Positions 35,494 to 47,293 of a stretch of DNA of 64,000 bases are shown here, piece after piece. Numbering within the stretch: the stretch's first letter is position 1; each line of letters begins with the position of its first letter. The notes below the pieces were generated by a model that saw nothing but the letters and a program-made list of their open reading frames with translations, did not search any database and was not told the DNA's origin. This DNA is from Pagrus major (taxonomy: Eukaryota; Chordata; Actinopteri; Spariformes; Sparidae): assembly GCF_040436345.1 (NCBI RefSeq), contig NC_133216.1:4173533-4237532 (forward strand). Direction: 5' to 3'. The position numbers and the translations under genes are program-made.

Positions 35494-38123
35494 GTAAGTT
35501 CACACAGTGTTGCACAGAGCTGGTGTTGGTTTGCTAATACACTGATAGTTGAGTTAAACCAGCTTCATGAAGCCAGTTTCACTCAGAAATACAATGCAAG
35601 CAAGCAATTCTTCTTCTTCTTATTGTTTTTCTTCACGTGTAGCACCTGTATTTTTACACTTTAACTTATTGAAACAGAAGAAAGTATTGACTTGTGTTAT
35701 AAGCCAAGACATATTTGAGTAAAAGTGTATAACTAATCTCGTTTTGACTCAAAATGATGCACTGTGTCTGTGTCATCCAGTATTTAAGCCAAGGAGAGAT
35801 AATATTAAAATCTTACCAGCCATTAAAACGTACTTCATACAGTGTGGCACTATTGAAATAATGGAGGATGCACATAAAGGCATGATACTGAAAATAAATA
35901 TAAAATAAATGAAAAAAAAAAGCACACAAGTTTTATTGGGTTGTTCTTTCTCTGGGCTGTTCTGTGTATTTCTGACATGCTGTGATAGTTTATTGATGAC
36001 ATGCTGAAGGCGTGTTGTTTGGATCCACAGATAAGAAGAGCACCAGGTACCAGTGTCCTGCTGACTTTGTGTCCTTCAGCCACAAACCCTGCAGCAGCAC
36101 TCTCACAGAGAGTCTGAAGAACAACCACAGCGAGTTATGGCTCATTAAAGCTCCGGCCAGCTTCAACCCAGAATGGTGAGTACAATCTTCTCCTTTGCAT
36201 CCGATATTCTTTACAGGCAGTTTTTGAGAATCTACTAAACATTTTACTGCTTCTACATAATAAATGTTTTGATGTCCTTGCAAAGATTCACATTACAAAA
36301 ACTGGCTTTATGTTTTCTCCAAATTTACATGCTGCATAAATTGTGCCAATAAATTGAAGTTAGCCGATGTAACGTTTACAGAACGGAGACAACGTGGCTG
36401 AAAGTCACAATGACAGAATAATGGCAAATGTAAAAAGGAAGCATAACAGTAGTGGACTCATTAATGTCAGTTACGCAGCAATATCTATTTAAAGTTGTCT
36501 AATGTTAGCATGATTCATCATCATTATGTCTGCAAGGGAAGTCTGTGACATTTCCTCTTTTTAAAGTTACATAGTTTTACCCCGAACGATCTCTGTAGTG
36601 ATTTGTGTGGCAGAGCTAAGACACACTCAACATGAGTTAGGTGACAGTTAGAGCTGCAGCGATCAGTTGAGTAATAACTTCAGTCGTATTTAAAGCAAGA
36701 AAAAGTCAAACATCTGCTGGTTCCAGCTTCTTAACTGTGAGGATTTGCTGCTTATTTGTCACGTATGACAGTTAATGAATGAAGAGTCTTTGTGTTTTAG
36801 ACTGTTTGATGTTTGATACTGTGTACATTTTCTTATGCACACAATTAAATTCAGATAACTAATCAAATTAGTGTTATTAAAAATAAATATATTTCATGCT
36901 TATGTTAAGTGTCATATCTGAAGGGATATAATATTTTGTGAAATTAAAATAAGTTGTTTAATCAAAAAATCCCTTCATCTTTATTCCTTTTAGGGTCATT
37001 GTAATTGATAATAATATTGTAATACCGTGACACTCATCTTTTCTGCGATGGATATCATATTGTGAAAATCTCATACCGTTGATTCCAATGTTAAAATAAT
37101 CAGCAGATTGATCACCAATGACAATAACTGTTGGTTGCAGTGACAGTGGGACACTTTGTGTCTGTTTGGGCCAGCAGGTGGCGCTGGAGACGGGCTTCAT
37201 GCTGAACTTTCAGAAAGCTCCCCCACATTGAATAGCAGTCTGATAACATGACGTAGTTTGGTGTAAACTTTTTCCTGACATTATTTCTGTGAATGACCCC
37301 ACGTCTCCTCCCTCCCTCCAGTTTCAGTGGCATCAAGGTGCCCCTCTCAGGTCTCCAGACCCTGAAGGTTCCTGCAGCTGCAGGCAGAGCCCAGACTGGT
37401 AGTGGCCAGCAGATCTACAGCATCCTGGGGTCCACCCACGGTACCTCAGAGCTCTGCCTGCTCACCGCTGACAAGCAGTCGTCAGATGGCGTGGTGTTCG
37501 GCCCGACTTTCTCAGGCCTGCTAAACGTGTGTGAGAACTATGGAGACAGCAGCACCAACCAGGCCCCTCAGGTCATCCCCGCTGCTCCAGCTCCCTCCAT
37601 ACCGCCGGGGCTGAAACAGAGATTCCACCCCTTCGGCAGTAAGACTCCCACACTGACCTACGTGGCCAAGAGTGAGATGGACGGAGCTGCCTTCGGGCCA
37701 TCGTCTACAACTCTCCGTCCTCTGGTGGTCAAACGACTCGCAGAAGAAACATGGCAGCAGGAAGGGGAGGAGGAGGAAGGGAGGAAAAAGAAGAAGAAAA
37801 AGAAAGAAAAGCGAATAAAGACAGAGCGAGAGGAGGAGTTGGTGGAAGTGAAAGAGGAGCCTGTAACTGAAATACAGGACGACATGATGATGGAGCTCCC
37901 CTTCCAGGAGGCCGACGTCTCTGAGGAGAGGAGGAAGAAGAAGAAGAAAAAGAAGGACAGAGAGCGAGAGGAGGTGGAGGAGGGCGTGGAGCCCAGTGTG
38001 AGCGTGAAGGTGGAGCAGGTGACCGTGAAATCTGAACCAATAGACACTTTGTACGGCGACGTAGTGGAGGGGGCCGCAAAGAAGAAGAAAAAGAAGAAGA
38101 AAATCAAAGCTGATGACGACTAG
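35409..38123 (+). CDS. polr1g: RNA polymerase I subunit G (PAF49 / CD3EAP / ASE-1), three coding exons
   Basis: The CDS is joined from 35409-35493, 36031-36175 and 37322-38123, giving 343 aa. Introns are 537 bp (GTAAGT...CACAG) and 1,146 bp (GTGAGT...CCAG). POLR1G pairs with POLR1E (PAF53) in a TFIIF-like heterodimer on nucleolar RNA polymerase I and supports rRNA transcription; it corresponds to yeast A34.5. The dimerisation region covers about residues 33-170. It includes YQCPADF, ELWLIKAPASFNPECF, VPLSGLQTLKV and IPPGLKQRFHPFG, which match the family. The C-terminal third is low complexity, with three poly-Lys tracts and several psi-K-x-E SUMO-type motifs (IKTE, VKEE, VKVE, VKSE). The N-terminus is an acidic Ser stretch (SSSSSEDEAD), a likely CK2 target by inference. 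The protein is shorter than human (about 510 aa) mainly in the tail. Confidence 0.9.
36031..36175 (+). CDS. polr1g: polr1g coding exon 2
   Basis: The acceptor CACAG leads into DKKSTRYQCPADFVSFSHKP, and the exon runs to SELWLIKAPASFNPE before GTGAGT. The reading phases match both neighbours, and the motif order matches PAF49. Confidence 0.9.
36650..36830 (+). repeat. Decayed hAT-like MITE inside polr1g intron 2
   Basis: AGAGCTGCAGCGATCAGTTGA, then AACATCTGCTGGTTCCAGCTTC and GTGAGGATTTGCTGCTT, correspond to a fish hAT-type MITE that begins with AGCTGCAACGATTAGTCGA. It lies wholly in intron 2, between exons ending at 36175 and beginning at 37322. Confidence 0.55.
37322..38123 (+). CDS. polr1g: polr1g coding exon 3
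   Basis: The acceptor is preceded by a pyrimidine tract (CTCCCTCCCTCCAG). The exon encodes the rest of the dimerisation domain, from (C)FSGIKVPLSG, and the Lys/Glu-rich tail, ending KIKADDD and TAG. Its upstream open frame to 37293 is intron. Confidence 0.92.
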
Positions 38124-38670
38124 TCTGTCATTGTTTTGTTGTTTGATTTTTTTGTTTTGTTTGTTCATTTTTGACCTCATGAACGGTCAGAGAGCTGCCA
38201 CTCCTAATTTACTCCAGATTATTGATAGATTGCATAATGACAGGCTGGCTTTGGCAGGACGTGGCATTCAGAAAATTATTAAGTGGATTCATCCCGGCGT
38301 CTCTAAGGCCAATGTTCCAATCATCTGAGCTCAGAAAGTGACAGTTTTACACAGAGAATGTGCAGCCGCAGGCCTCTGGGACTCCACGAGCAACACGAGT
38401 GTACAAAGGGAGATTTTCTGTGTTTCCTGCCAGTGTCTGTCAAGTTGTGGTAGTTTTTATGGGCTCATACTCGCACTGTGTTGCTGTGTTTGTGTACATA
38501 TCTACACAACCAGGCGGGTGACGTCACTGGTTTGGCAGCCGCTTCAGAAAACCGGACGTGATCTAAACACAGAGTAATGGTTCATTGTCACGTCAAGTTT
38601 TTAGTTTTTTCTTTGAAGGATCTGAGTCACACGGAGAAAGGTTTTGTCTTCAGGAAAACACATGTTACAA

Positions 38671-38676
38671 AATAAA
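38671..38676 (+). terminator. Candidate polr1g poly(A) signal, proximal
   Basis: AATAAA 548 nt after the polr1g stop codon. Confidence 0.3.
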
Positions 38677-38923
38677 CTCCGAGAAGTGATTAAAGGAAAT
38701 GAATTGAAAACAAAAAAACATGTTTGTGTTTTTGTCCTGCAGCCGGTCCGTGCAAGTGTTCCAGTGCAGCACAGCATTTTCCCCCTCGTGCCTTGTTACA
38801 GCAGTGATCTCATCCAGAAGGAATGAAGCTTGAACTCGTGTTGTAACTCAAACTGCGGCTTTTAAATTGTGCAACAATAGCAAAGTGCACTATTTACAAA
38901 TTGTAGTTTTCTAATGAGCTGTA

Positions 38924-38929
38924 AATAAA
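38924..38929 (+). terminator. Candidate polr1g poly(A) signal, distal
   Basis: AATAAA about 800 nt after the stop, followed by a GT/T-rich stretch as expected of a cleavage region. I prefer this one over the proximal site. A foldback MITE starts only about 90 bp further on. Confidence 0.4.
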
Positions 38930-39014
38930 CAGTTTTTGGTAGAAGTTATGTCATTGAGGAAGAGAAAAGTTAGTGTTTTAAATCAGAAGCTCTGTTTCTA
39001 CAGACAGGAAACGT

Positions 39015-39560
39015 TTCAAAAATGAAAAGTCAGTCATCTGCTCACCCTTGTGCCTAATATGGAAAGTCAGGTGAAGTTTTGTAGTCCACAAAATATTTCT
39101 GAATCTTCACAGCAAAATGGTGTTGCAGCATTCTCCTGAACAGCTGAAGTAGATGGGGACTTGTTTTAAAATGTAAAAAAATAACTTGGAAAAAAACACA
39201 TACGACTCAGCTAGCGTAATCCAAGTCTGTGGAAGCCCTGGGATCCCAAACTGACTTGGAAAGACATTATTTACGTCCTTTTTAACCCGAAATCTTCACT
39301 GTAGCTGCTAATCTTGGGGCTTTTGGAGACTTGGATTACATCCACCAAGCTTTATGGAGCCATTTTATATTTTTCTTCCATTTTTTTATGTTTTAAAACA
39401 AGTCTCCATCTATTTTCAGTTTAGGAGAATGAGGCGATGCTGTTTTATGTGAAGCTCCAGAAATGTTTTGTGTACTACGAAACTTCACCTGACTTTCCAT
39501 CAGCATGACGGGGAGGAGATAATGACTGAATTTTCCTTTTTGGGTGAACTTTTCCTTTAA
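39015..39560. repeat. Foldback MITE, copy B
   Basis: Same arm words as copy A, with GTCCACAAAATATTTCTGAA and GTTGCAGCATTCTCCTGAAC on the left and CAGAAATGTTTTGTG with ACTTCACCTGACTTTCCAT on the right. It starts about 90 bp after the distal polr1g poly(A) candidate. Confidence 0.8.
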
Positions 39561-40794
39561 GTTTACACTGTATTGTCATCTGTATTGTGAAATTAATTTG
39601 TCGATGGGTCCAGATTCATGTATTAGAATTAAACTGGCTTTCCAGTGAGAGTCAGAGGGACATGTCATCACGTCTGAAGCGACTGAAGTCTCTCCCTGAA
39701 CACCGCTGTAATAAAAAGTCAGAAAATCTGATCATCTTACATTTTTTTGTGTGAAGTATTTTTGCTTCCATTAAATAGGTCCAGTGCAGAGTTTTATGAT
39801 CATCTTTATGATCTTTTCAGTGGCTCTTCAACTCTGCCCTGACTCCAACTATGCAGGAAACCCTTCACAGCTATCATCTTAAAGTCATATTTAAGTAATT
39901 CTGCATGTTGGCACAGAACATTGGCATCAAGAAGCCATCGTGGTTGATCTCAAGTCTATAAATCTTTGCATATCCATCGCCAGAACAAATTCCTTTCAAT
40001 TAAATGCAGCAGAGGAATAAGCGGTAGTGACAGGGAGATGGCGCCACAGTCCAGCCTGTTTCCTGTGTGGAGCAGCAGCCTGCCGCCTCTGAACCACCTC
40101 TGAGGTTATCATTTACATGCTACCATTTATTTTCACTAATGTAACACAGATCTTGTGGTGCCGTCCAGACGCACACAAAGGAAGGATTTATAATGTTTCT
40201 TTTTTTTTTCTTCCAGCGGTGGAGATTCATCAGATCTTAGTGACACTCAGGTGAAAAATCTCCGTCCAGGCTCTGCATCCTCCCCTCCTCCCCTCCTCCC
40301 TCCCTTCACTGCTCCCCTCTCCCCTCTCCCCTCTCCCTGCTCTGCACCGGAGTATGGTCCTGTTTCTTAATGAGCTCAGGCACCTCTGGCGCTATCACAC
40401 TCTCACCATCTGTAGTAACCCTCTGCACATACTGCAAAGCTTTATTGATCCAGCCTCACGTGTGCATTCACAGTTGTACTCCTACTCGGGGTTCAACTAG
40501 ACCCAAAGTGAACAAAACCACGTTAGAATTAAAGAGAATGTTAAAATAGTTTTCTACTCACTAAGCTGGACTTGTCTTACCATCATGACGTCTAGTTTTT
40601 TGGTGTATAAGGCAGCCATTACAGCAGAGAGCCCCAGATGTCAGATGTTGGATCAAGCGTTTCCCCGTGAGTCACATCTAATGCCAGATTTCTGTGTACC
40701 CTCACAGGTATGTTGAATGTGTGTGAGAGCGTCTGTGCTTCTGAGCCAGAGTCTGCAGGCTTGAGTGGATGGATGCATATGCCTGTGTAACTGA

Positions 40795-40795
<1 letters not shown>

Positions 40796-40850
<55 letters not shown>
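40796..40850. repeat. (GT)27 microsatellite
   Basis: A pure GT tract of about 55 bp. Confidence 0.95.
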
Positions 40851-40854
<4 letters not shown>

Positions 40855-42655
40855 CTGCCTGAGATGAAAGTCAGTGAAATGAAAAATGATTTTTTTTCTG
40901 CTGGCTGAGTCTCCTTAACATGCTTCCTTTAACATTTCTCTTCCTTCCTGACAAACTTCTCTTCTGTGCAACAGTAACTTCATGTTAACAAAAAGTAGTA
41001 TCACATTTTTGTATTTTCTTATTTCCTGCTGGTTTACTTTTGAATGATCCAGTTCTGTGTTTGATAATCTGTATAAAAAATACACGTCGTTCTGTCTTGA
41101 ATCCAGAAAATCCTCACAGCGGGCAGAGCTGAGATGCAACAAGCGACTGCCAATCACGTGATGTTGACACCTGTATTCGTAGTTTTGAGATTCTACCTGG
41201 TCCTGTTCAGCAAACCAGTCCAGATCTGATCCATTACCTGCATTTACTGTATCTCTAAATCAGTTCCAGACCCAACCTGACCCATAGTTGACGCACTCAG
41301 TTGAAACTGCTTTGTTGTTACTGAAGCTTGACTGTACACGTTCCTGTTACACATACCTTTTGTGGCTGTGTGTGATTTTAGTGATTTATTTTTTGCTTTG
41401 TACTTTTGTAACCTCTGATGGCGGGCATAAGAACTGTACAATGTGCTCCTTTCACTATGTAACCAGGGGAGAGTTTTACATTTCTCCTCCTGTTGTTTAC
41501 AGCAGATATTGTGTGAGTTCAGCATAATTTGTTCATGTAAGCATTAGAAGGAAGCCTGACGCCGCTCATACTAATCTGAATCAGTTTGTACTCTAGGAAC
41601 AGCAAACCAAACATCCAGTACAGATAACCAACTACACCATGTTATATAAGTCAGCCCGGTTCTCCTCTGTACACAGACTCTGTGTGTTCTTGGCTCATTC
41701 TCCTCGAGATGAGTCCATATGCAGACGTCTGGTTCTGGGAATCGGACTAAATCTTTGGAAAGTCAAGGCGTTGTGAACGGGGTTCTTTCTCACCTATTGT
41801 GTTAAAAACTGAAACAACAGATGGAAGATGCTTATTTTCCTCCAGACCCCCCCTGCTTGTTTCTCATGTCTGTAGGTGTACTGAACTGGAATCATGAAGC
41901 CTTTGGATAACAGAGTTGAAGCATTTTCAGCAGGCATGTCTTTGCCTTAATTGATGCAGGTATGCCTGTTAGGTATGTTGTTAGTGGCTGACCTCCAGTA
42001 AGTAGTTCAAACAAAAGACATGTTGGACACTTCTACTGAATACACACATTTATAATTGTTACACCCTGTTGTCACACCCTGATTGGCTGGGAGGGAAATA
42101 CCCCAAGCTGCTTCCACTCCTCAAATCAGGAGTCAGTCTCCCCACCTGTGCACAGGTGATCTGAATCCCCTGCGATTAGTCATGAGGGAAAATCAGCCCA
42201 AACAAAGAAAATTAGCAAGTCAAACAACTGGACCTTTGTCGACCTTTATCGACAGCTAGTCAGAATTACAATGCTGACAAAGCGTCGACACATAGCTCTG
42301 GCTCTGGTCTGAGCCAAATCAAATATGTCGAGTGACATCACCTGATTTTTTGGGTTTAGTCTCAGGAGAATTAGTTGAAATATATTCAGAGGATACTTTT
42401 GTGGAAGTTATGTTTCCAAACTATTCAAACCAGAAACCTCAACACATGTTTTAAGTTAAGTTGTAACTGAGAAACTGGTATTCATTAACAATCCGATCAA
42501 CCCCCTGATGATATGGCAGCCATTATACAGTATGAGGCAGTGAAAACACTTATTGCTGCTGTAGAGTGCAGTACAGCTGAATAAAGCATGAGCATTTATA
42601 CATTTTGTCATGGTGTTTCTGCCATTTTCTGAATCTTTCATTGTGGTTGCATCAC

Positions 42656-42659
<4 letters not shown>

Positions 42660-42691
<32 letters not shown>
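42660..42691. repeat. (CT)16 microsatellite
   Basis: A pure CT tract of about 32 bp. Confidence 0.95.
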
Positions 42692-42696
<5 letters not shown>

Positions 42697-43059
42697 CATG
42701 CAGCGGTGTGGTCAGGAGGATGTGCCTCACTCATCTCTCTAATTTAGAGTTTATTGTAAACTGGATTTAATCTGAAAACAAAATCAGGGTGATGCAGTCA
42801 AGTAATCTAAATCTCCCTCTATATACTCTCACAGCCATTACTGCCCTTCACAGTGTGTTTCTGTCTCTTTCTGACGAGCTCACCATTTACACCTTCTTCA
42901 CTACATTTGTTTCAAAGGGACAAAAAAAATAATTGGGTTCTTTGAAGAGAAACAAGACCAGTGGGTCATCTTCACACACCTGCTGGGAATAGTATGAGTG
43001 GGGGGAAAGTGTTTGAGTAAGTCTGCTTAATAAACAAGGAAGCAGGAAACTGAAAGAAA

Positions 43060-43585
43060 AGGTTCACCCAAAAAAGAAAATTATCCAGCCATTATGTAGT
43101 CAACCCCTGCTGATAAAGCGTGAAGTTTCACGGTCCACGAAACATTTCTTGAGCTGCACGGCAAAACAGTGTCGCAGCATTCTCCTCAACAACTGAAGTA
43201 GATGGGGACTCGTTTTAAAAAGTAAATATATAACCTAGAAAAATTCCATAAAATGTCTCCAGAAGCCCTCAGATCCCAAACTGATTTGAAAAGATTTGCA
43301 CCCTAGATGGACTGATGAGCTTGTGCACCCTCTTCAGACGGGATGTGCGCTAACACTTTTAGCTCGGCAGCTACAGTGAAGATTTCAGCTTATATAAGTG
43401 TGTCAATAACGTCATTTCAAATCAGTTTGGAGATCTCGAGGCTCTGTGGAGCCGTTTTCTGTTGTTTTGTCTGTCGTTGTTTTGTTTTCACCACAGCTGC
43501 TTCAGTTGTTTAGGAGAATGCTGCAACCCTGTTTTGCTGCAAAGATCCAGAAATGGAGGCGAGTAATGACTGAATTTTGCTTTAC
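43060..43585. repeat. Foldback MITE, copy C
   Basis: It begins GGTTCACCCAAAAAAG. The left arm has GGTCCACGAAACATTTCTTG, GGCAAAACAG and CAGCATTCTCCTCAACAACT; the right arm has GCTTCAGTTGTTTAGGAGAA and TGCTGCAA. Relative to copy A it carries an extra segment of about 60 bp near 43298-43345. Confidence 0.8.
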
Positions 43586-46500
43586 AGCCTGCAGGTGTGA
43601 ACATGTTTACCTGTTTGTATGAAATAGGAAAAATGTCTGCTCATTCCAGTTTTCTCACTTACTGTTTATGAAGGTGTCATATACAGTTCCTGTGCCTGAA
43701 TACCCCGTCTGAAACATTAGACCCTGAATGCAGCACTAGAGGCCTGATTACGTAAGGTGAACTACCATCGCTCATTCTCAAACCGGGCTCTCCCCTCCAG
43801 CTCTTCACTGCAGTGTCACTTCACATGAAGTCACACCTGCAGCTGTGGAGGATGCTCCGTCTCTGAGTGAAGGGTGTAAACAAACAGGTAAACTCTCCAC
43901 TGCAGAGAGGAAGCAGACGTCACTGAGGGTGACGGCAGACTCTTCTCTCACCCAGCTGCTGGGTCAGCGTACGAGCTATGAAAATAATTGTGCGCTCTGT
44001 TTTTGAAATGAAATGCTTTTATATTGGATAAAAGTTGATTTGGGGGAGAAGTGATATTTTCTCTTATTGATCTGAACTTGTTTGCTTCAAAGTTCACTCA
44101 GAATGAACTCTGACCTCTGACAGTGAAGCTCGCAGAGGTCCAGCCAATCAGGATGGAATTAACCCCGAGCGCTATTGATTGTCAGCGTTTCCTCGGTGGT
44201 ATACCTGCACAGTAAAGGAAACAAGCAGCAGTGTTGCAGGCAGTAAGGCAATAAACTGGAATTGTAATATTAACAGGCTGAACTTTAACAGCTTGTGTTA
44301 CTGTTCCATCTGTTTTCCACCATCACATGTGAGTAAATTTCAACAAGTGCAAGAGTGCAAGAAGACGGAGGAGCTGAAGTACAATAAAACTCTTAGTGAG
44401 GGACGGGACAGAGCTTCGTGACACCTGCGTGGCCACGACGGAGACGCTGAGTGTTTCTTCATTCTTTAGTTTGACTTGAAGTATTTTGATTACAAGTAAA
44501 TCTTCCGTCTAATTATATGACAGAAGTTCAATGTGAAGTGTCACATTTAATGCAACGTTTCTTTATCATGTTGAGTCAATGTGAATGAATTAAATAACTT
44601 GTTCTGCTTGATGTAAATTCATGCAGATGTATAAATAAACCTTGTGTGTGTTTATTCAGCTTTCATGTGTGTTTATGTCACTTTACATATAAAGTTGAGG
44701 AGAACCTAATGAACATAATGTGTTTATTCAAGTGCTTATAATTATTATACATAAAAATAATGCATTAAAGTAGGTTATCCTGTCTCCTGTCATAAATCAC
44801 ACATCTAGTTATTTAACTAAACACACTGACTAAATATGATGCATTAAATTCGACCCTTTACATTGAACTTATGTCTTGAAATTAGAGGAACATTTTTACA
44901 TTTAATTAAAATACTTAAAGTCAGTGTTTTAGCCATAATTATTATTGTGTGTTCAACCCTCAAGTTCTTCAGGAATGCTTCCAAACATCTATCAGGTGAT
45001 GAGGGTGGACTCTGTGTGGGCTCCATGTAGTCACAAAGTAAATGGAGGCGGAGTGGATAAGAACCAAACCTTCTGTTTACTCCTTTCACTCCTCCTTGTT
45101 ATCAACAAACAACACAGGGTTCCTCACTCTTTAAATTACAATACATGCCTTCTTCAATCATTAAATGCACAGCATGTAAATTCTGCCACTGGGGGTCTCT
45201 CAGTCAAAACAAAGCAAAAGACACGGGTAGCGAGGGATCATGGGAGTTGTTGCCATTGTTAAACAACCAACGCTGCAGATGAAAGTCTAAATGACACGAC
45301 TGAGGCAGAAACGTTCACAGACGACGTAATGTTTGAATGTTCGATTCACGTTACAGTTACTCTCCTCACTCTGACTCTCTCAGAGGTTACAGTTTTTAGA
45401 CATTTTAATGCAGAAATGTCACATATTATATCTTTAAGTGGATCGTGGAAGGCTCGACTCGGCTCCTGTTGGAGCTGTAATGGCATCATTATTCTGGATG
45501 CATCCTCTGTGGGGAGGCAGCGGAGGACACAAAACAATAATGTCGTACTACAGGTGCAGTGACGTGGTTTCTCTCACGGGAATTACTCTGATCATTGTGC
45601 AACTGTGAAAATACTTATACATTTTACATGAGCAGCCTCAAGCAACTACAGTCTTTACATTATTCTTTAATAGAGAAGTTGTTCATTATGCTGGATTGTT
45701 TAATTGAGATCACATGAAAGAGAAAGAAGAAACAGAATAGTAGCACTGTAAGTAAGCAGGCTGTGATTGTTCAGGTTCATGGTGGATTCAGACCTGCTTA
45801 GCCATACTGTATCTTAGCAACTCGGACTGAGCGTGTGTGTCCCCTTGAACGCACCGCAGTCACTGTTCACTGTAGCAGCTGAGGGGTCAGGAGGTCAAAC
45901 CTCAGCTGAGGCAGTGAGGCAGGTTCATGTTCGAGGAGCACAGAGTGACATTTGACTGAAGGAGTTAGAAAGATGCTGGGAAATAGTTTCTGTTCTTATT
46001 AAAAATGTCCTTATTTTAATCAAAAACATGAGTAGTATTTTGCTTCTGGATGAAAATGTGATTATAAAAAAGCACAGTGCGAACTCGTTTTAAATGTACT
46101 TCAAGGAGCTGCATATTATCAGCAGCTTTTTGTATTTTTCTCTTTTCATATTATCACATGATGAATATTCGGAGGTGTCATCAACCAAAAGCTCCTTCAC
46201 TGTAAACTGGAGTGATCAGTTTGTGTTTCTCAGCAGGAAACACAAACACAGCAGCTTTTGGACGTGTGGGAATATAAAATCTGAGCCAAAACGTTAAAAA
46301 CCTCACAGATCAGAATTAAGAAACTTTATTCTGCGTCGAAGCCTTCAAACTGTGAGACTTTCTGATCCTGACAAAATTTTACCGAAACTTCATCACCTCT
46401 ATACGTACTCATGAGTAATCAGGTATACTGAGGCTCAACTGGAAGGTCACAGGGGTCAAATATGAGCTGAGGAGGCAGCGAGGCGTCTTCACTTCCTGTT

Positions 46501-46590
46501 AGTCACTTTACCTCCATCTGCAGACAGTAAACTTACACCTGCTCATGTCTCCACTGTAATGCATTAGACAGTCCGAGGGTAATAGATTGA
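43586..46590. other. Intergenic: no gene seen
   Basis: 45165-45260 (TGCCACTGGGGGTCTCTCAG onward) resembles a short fish dispersed repeat. The remainder is unique AT-rich DNA without coding or RNA-gene signs. Confidence 0.5.
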
Positions 46591-46614
46591 TGCAATATAC
46601 CGCTCTGTGTAATG

Positions 46615-46669
46615 CTTTGTGTGTGTGTGTGTGTGTTAGCTTCTCACTGTCTGGTCCCAGTGCAGGTTC

Positions 46670-46707
<38 letters not shown>
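46615..46707. repeat. Paired GT microsatellites
   Basis: GT tracts at about 46616-46637 and 46668-46707 separated by about 30 bp. They open the microsatellite cluster of 46.6-48.1 kb. Confidence 0.9.
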
Positions 46708-46708
<1 letters not shown>

Positions 46709-47087
46709 TGTTAGGCTGCGGTGCTGTCTGCCGAGGAGGAGGATGAATAATAAATGCAGTCTTAAGTTTGGATCCAACGTGTTCAGACTACTGAGCAGAG
46801 CAGAGGCCTTTCCACGGCCCAGCCGAGCCGATGCCAATGATAAGATTTGGGGGGGAGGGAGATGGGATGGCGAGGGGGAGCTGGGGGAGGTGGTGTCGGG
46901 GGGAGGGTGGGGGGGATGTTGTAGGGGTAATGAATTGGAGAACCAATTCTCGCCTGCCCTCCCCTCCCTCTGCAGTGATCTCTCTCTCTACTCACTCACT
47001 TGCTCGCTCTCTCTCTCTCTCTTCCTCTCTCCTGCTTTCTTTTTCAACCAGCGCGCCTCGCTCCAGCCAGCCTGCGGCAATGTGAGC

Positions 47088-47101
47088 GTTGCCATGGCAA
47101 C
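47088..47101. promoter_or_regulatory. Palindromic RFX X-box
   Basis: GTTGCCATGGCAAC is a perfect palindrome and an ideal RFX-family X-box (GTTGCC plus GGCAAC half sites with a 2-bp spacer). It lies between pyrimidine-rich DNA and a GA tract with no recognisable gene nearby. Occupancy is unknown. Confidence 0.5.
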
Positions 47102-47121
47102 GTGGACCTGCCAAGGACCAT

Positions 47122-47129
<8 letters not shown>

Positions 47130-47161
<32 letters not shown>
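47130..47161. repeat. (GA)16 microsatellite
   Basis: A pure GA tract of about 32 bp. Confidence 0.9.
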
Positions 47162-47164
<3 letters not shown>

Positions 47165-47222
47165 GGGTGCAGCTCATCAATGTCTTAGAGTCCCCCATCC
47201 CTCCCCCACCCAAACGTACATG

Positions 47223-47224
<2 letters not shown>

Positions 47225-47291
<67 letters not shown>
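47225..47291. repeat. (CA)33 microsatellite
   Basis: A pure CA tract of about 66 bp. Confidence 0.95.

Positions 47292-47293
<2 letters not shown>

Larger units (their letters stand above)
39561..43050. other. Intergenic: no gene seen
   Basis: Contains a pyrimidine-rich CCCTCT/CTCC patch at about 40273-40345, a GT tract at 40796-40850, and a CT tract at 42660-42691. The reading frames are short and unremarkable. Confidence 0.5.

Noticed and set aside
37521..38180. 219-aa minus-strand reading frame rich in Leu, Phe and His
   Set aside because: Antisense shadow of the Lys/Glu-rich polr1g exon 3; lysine codons read backwards as Phe/Leu.
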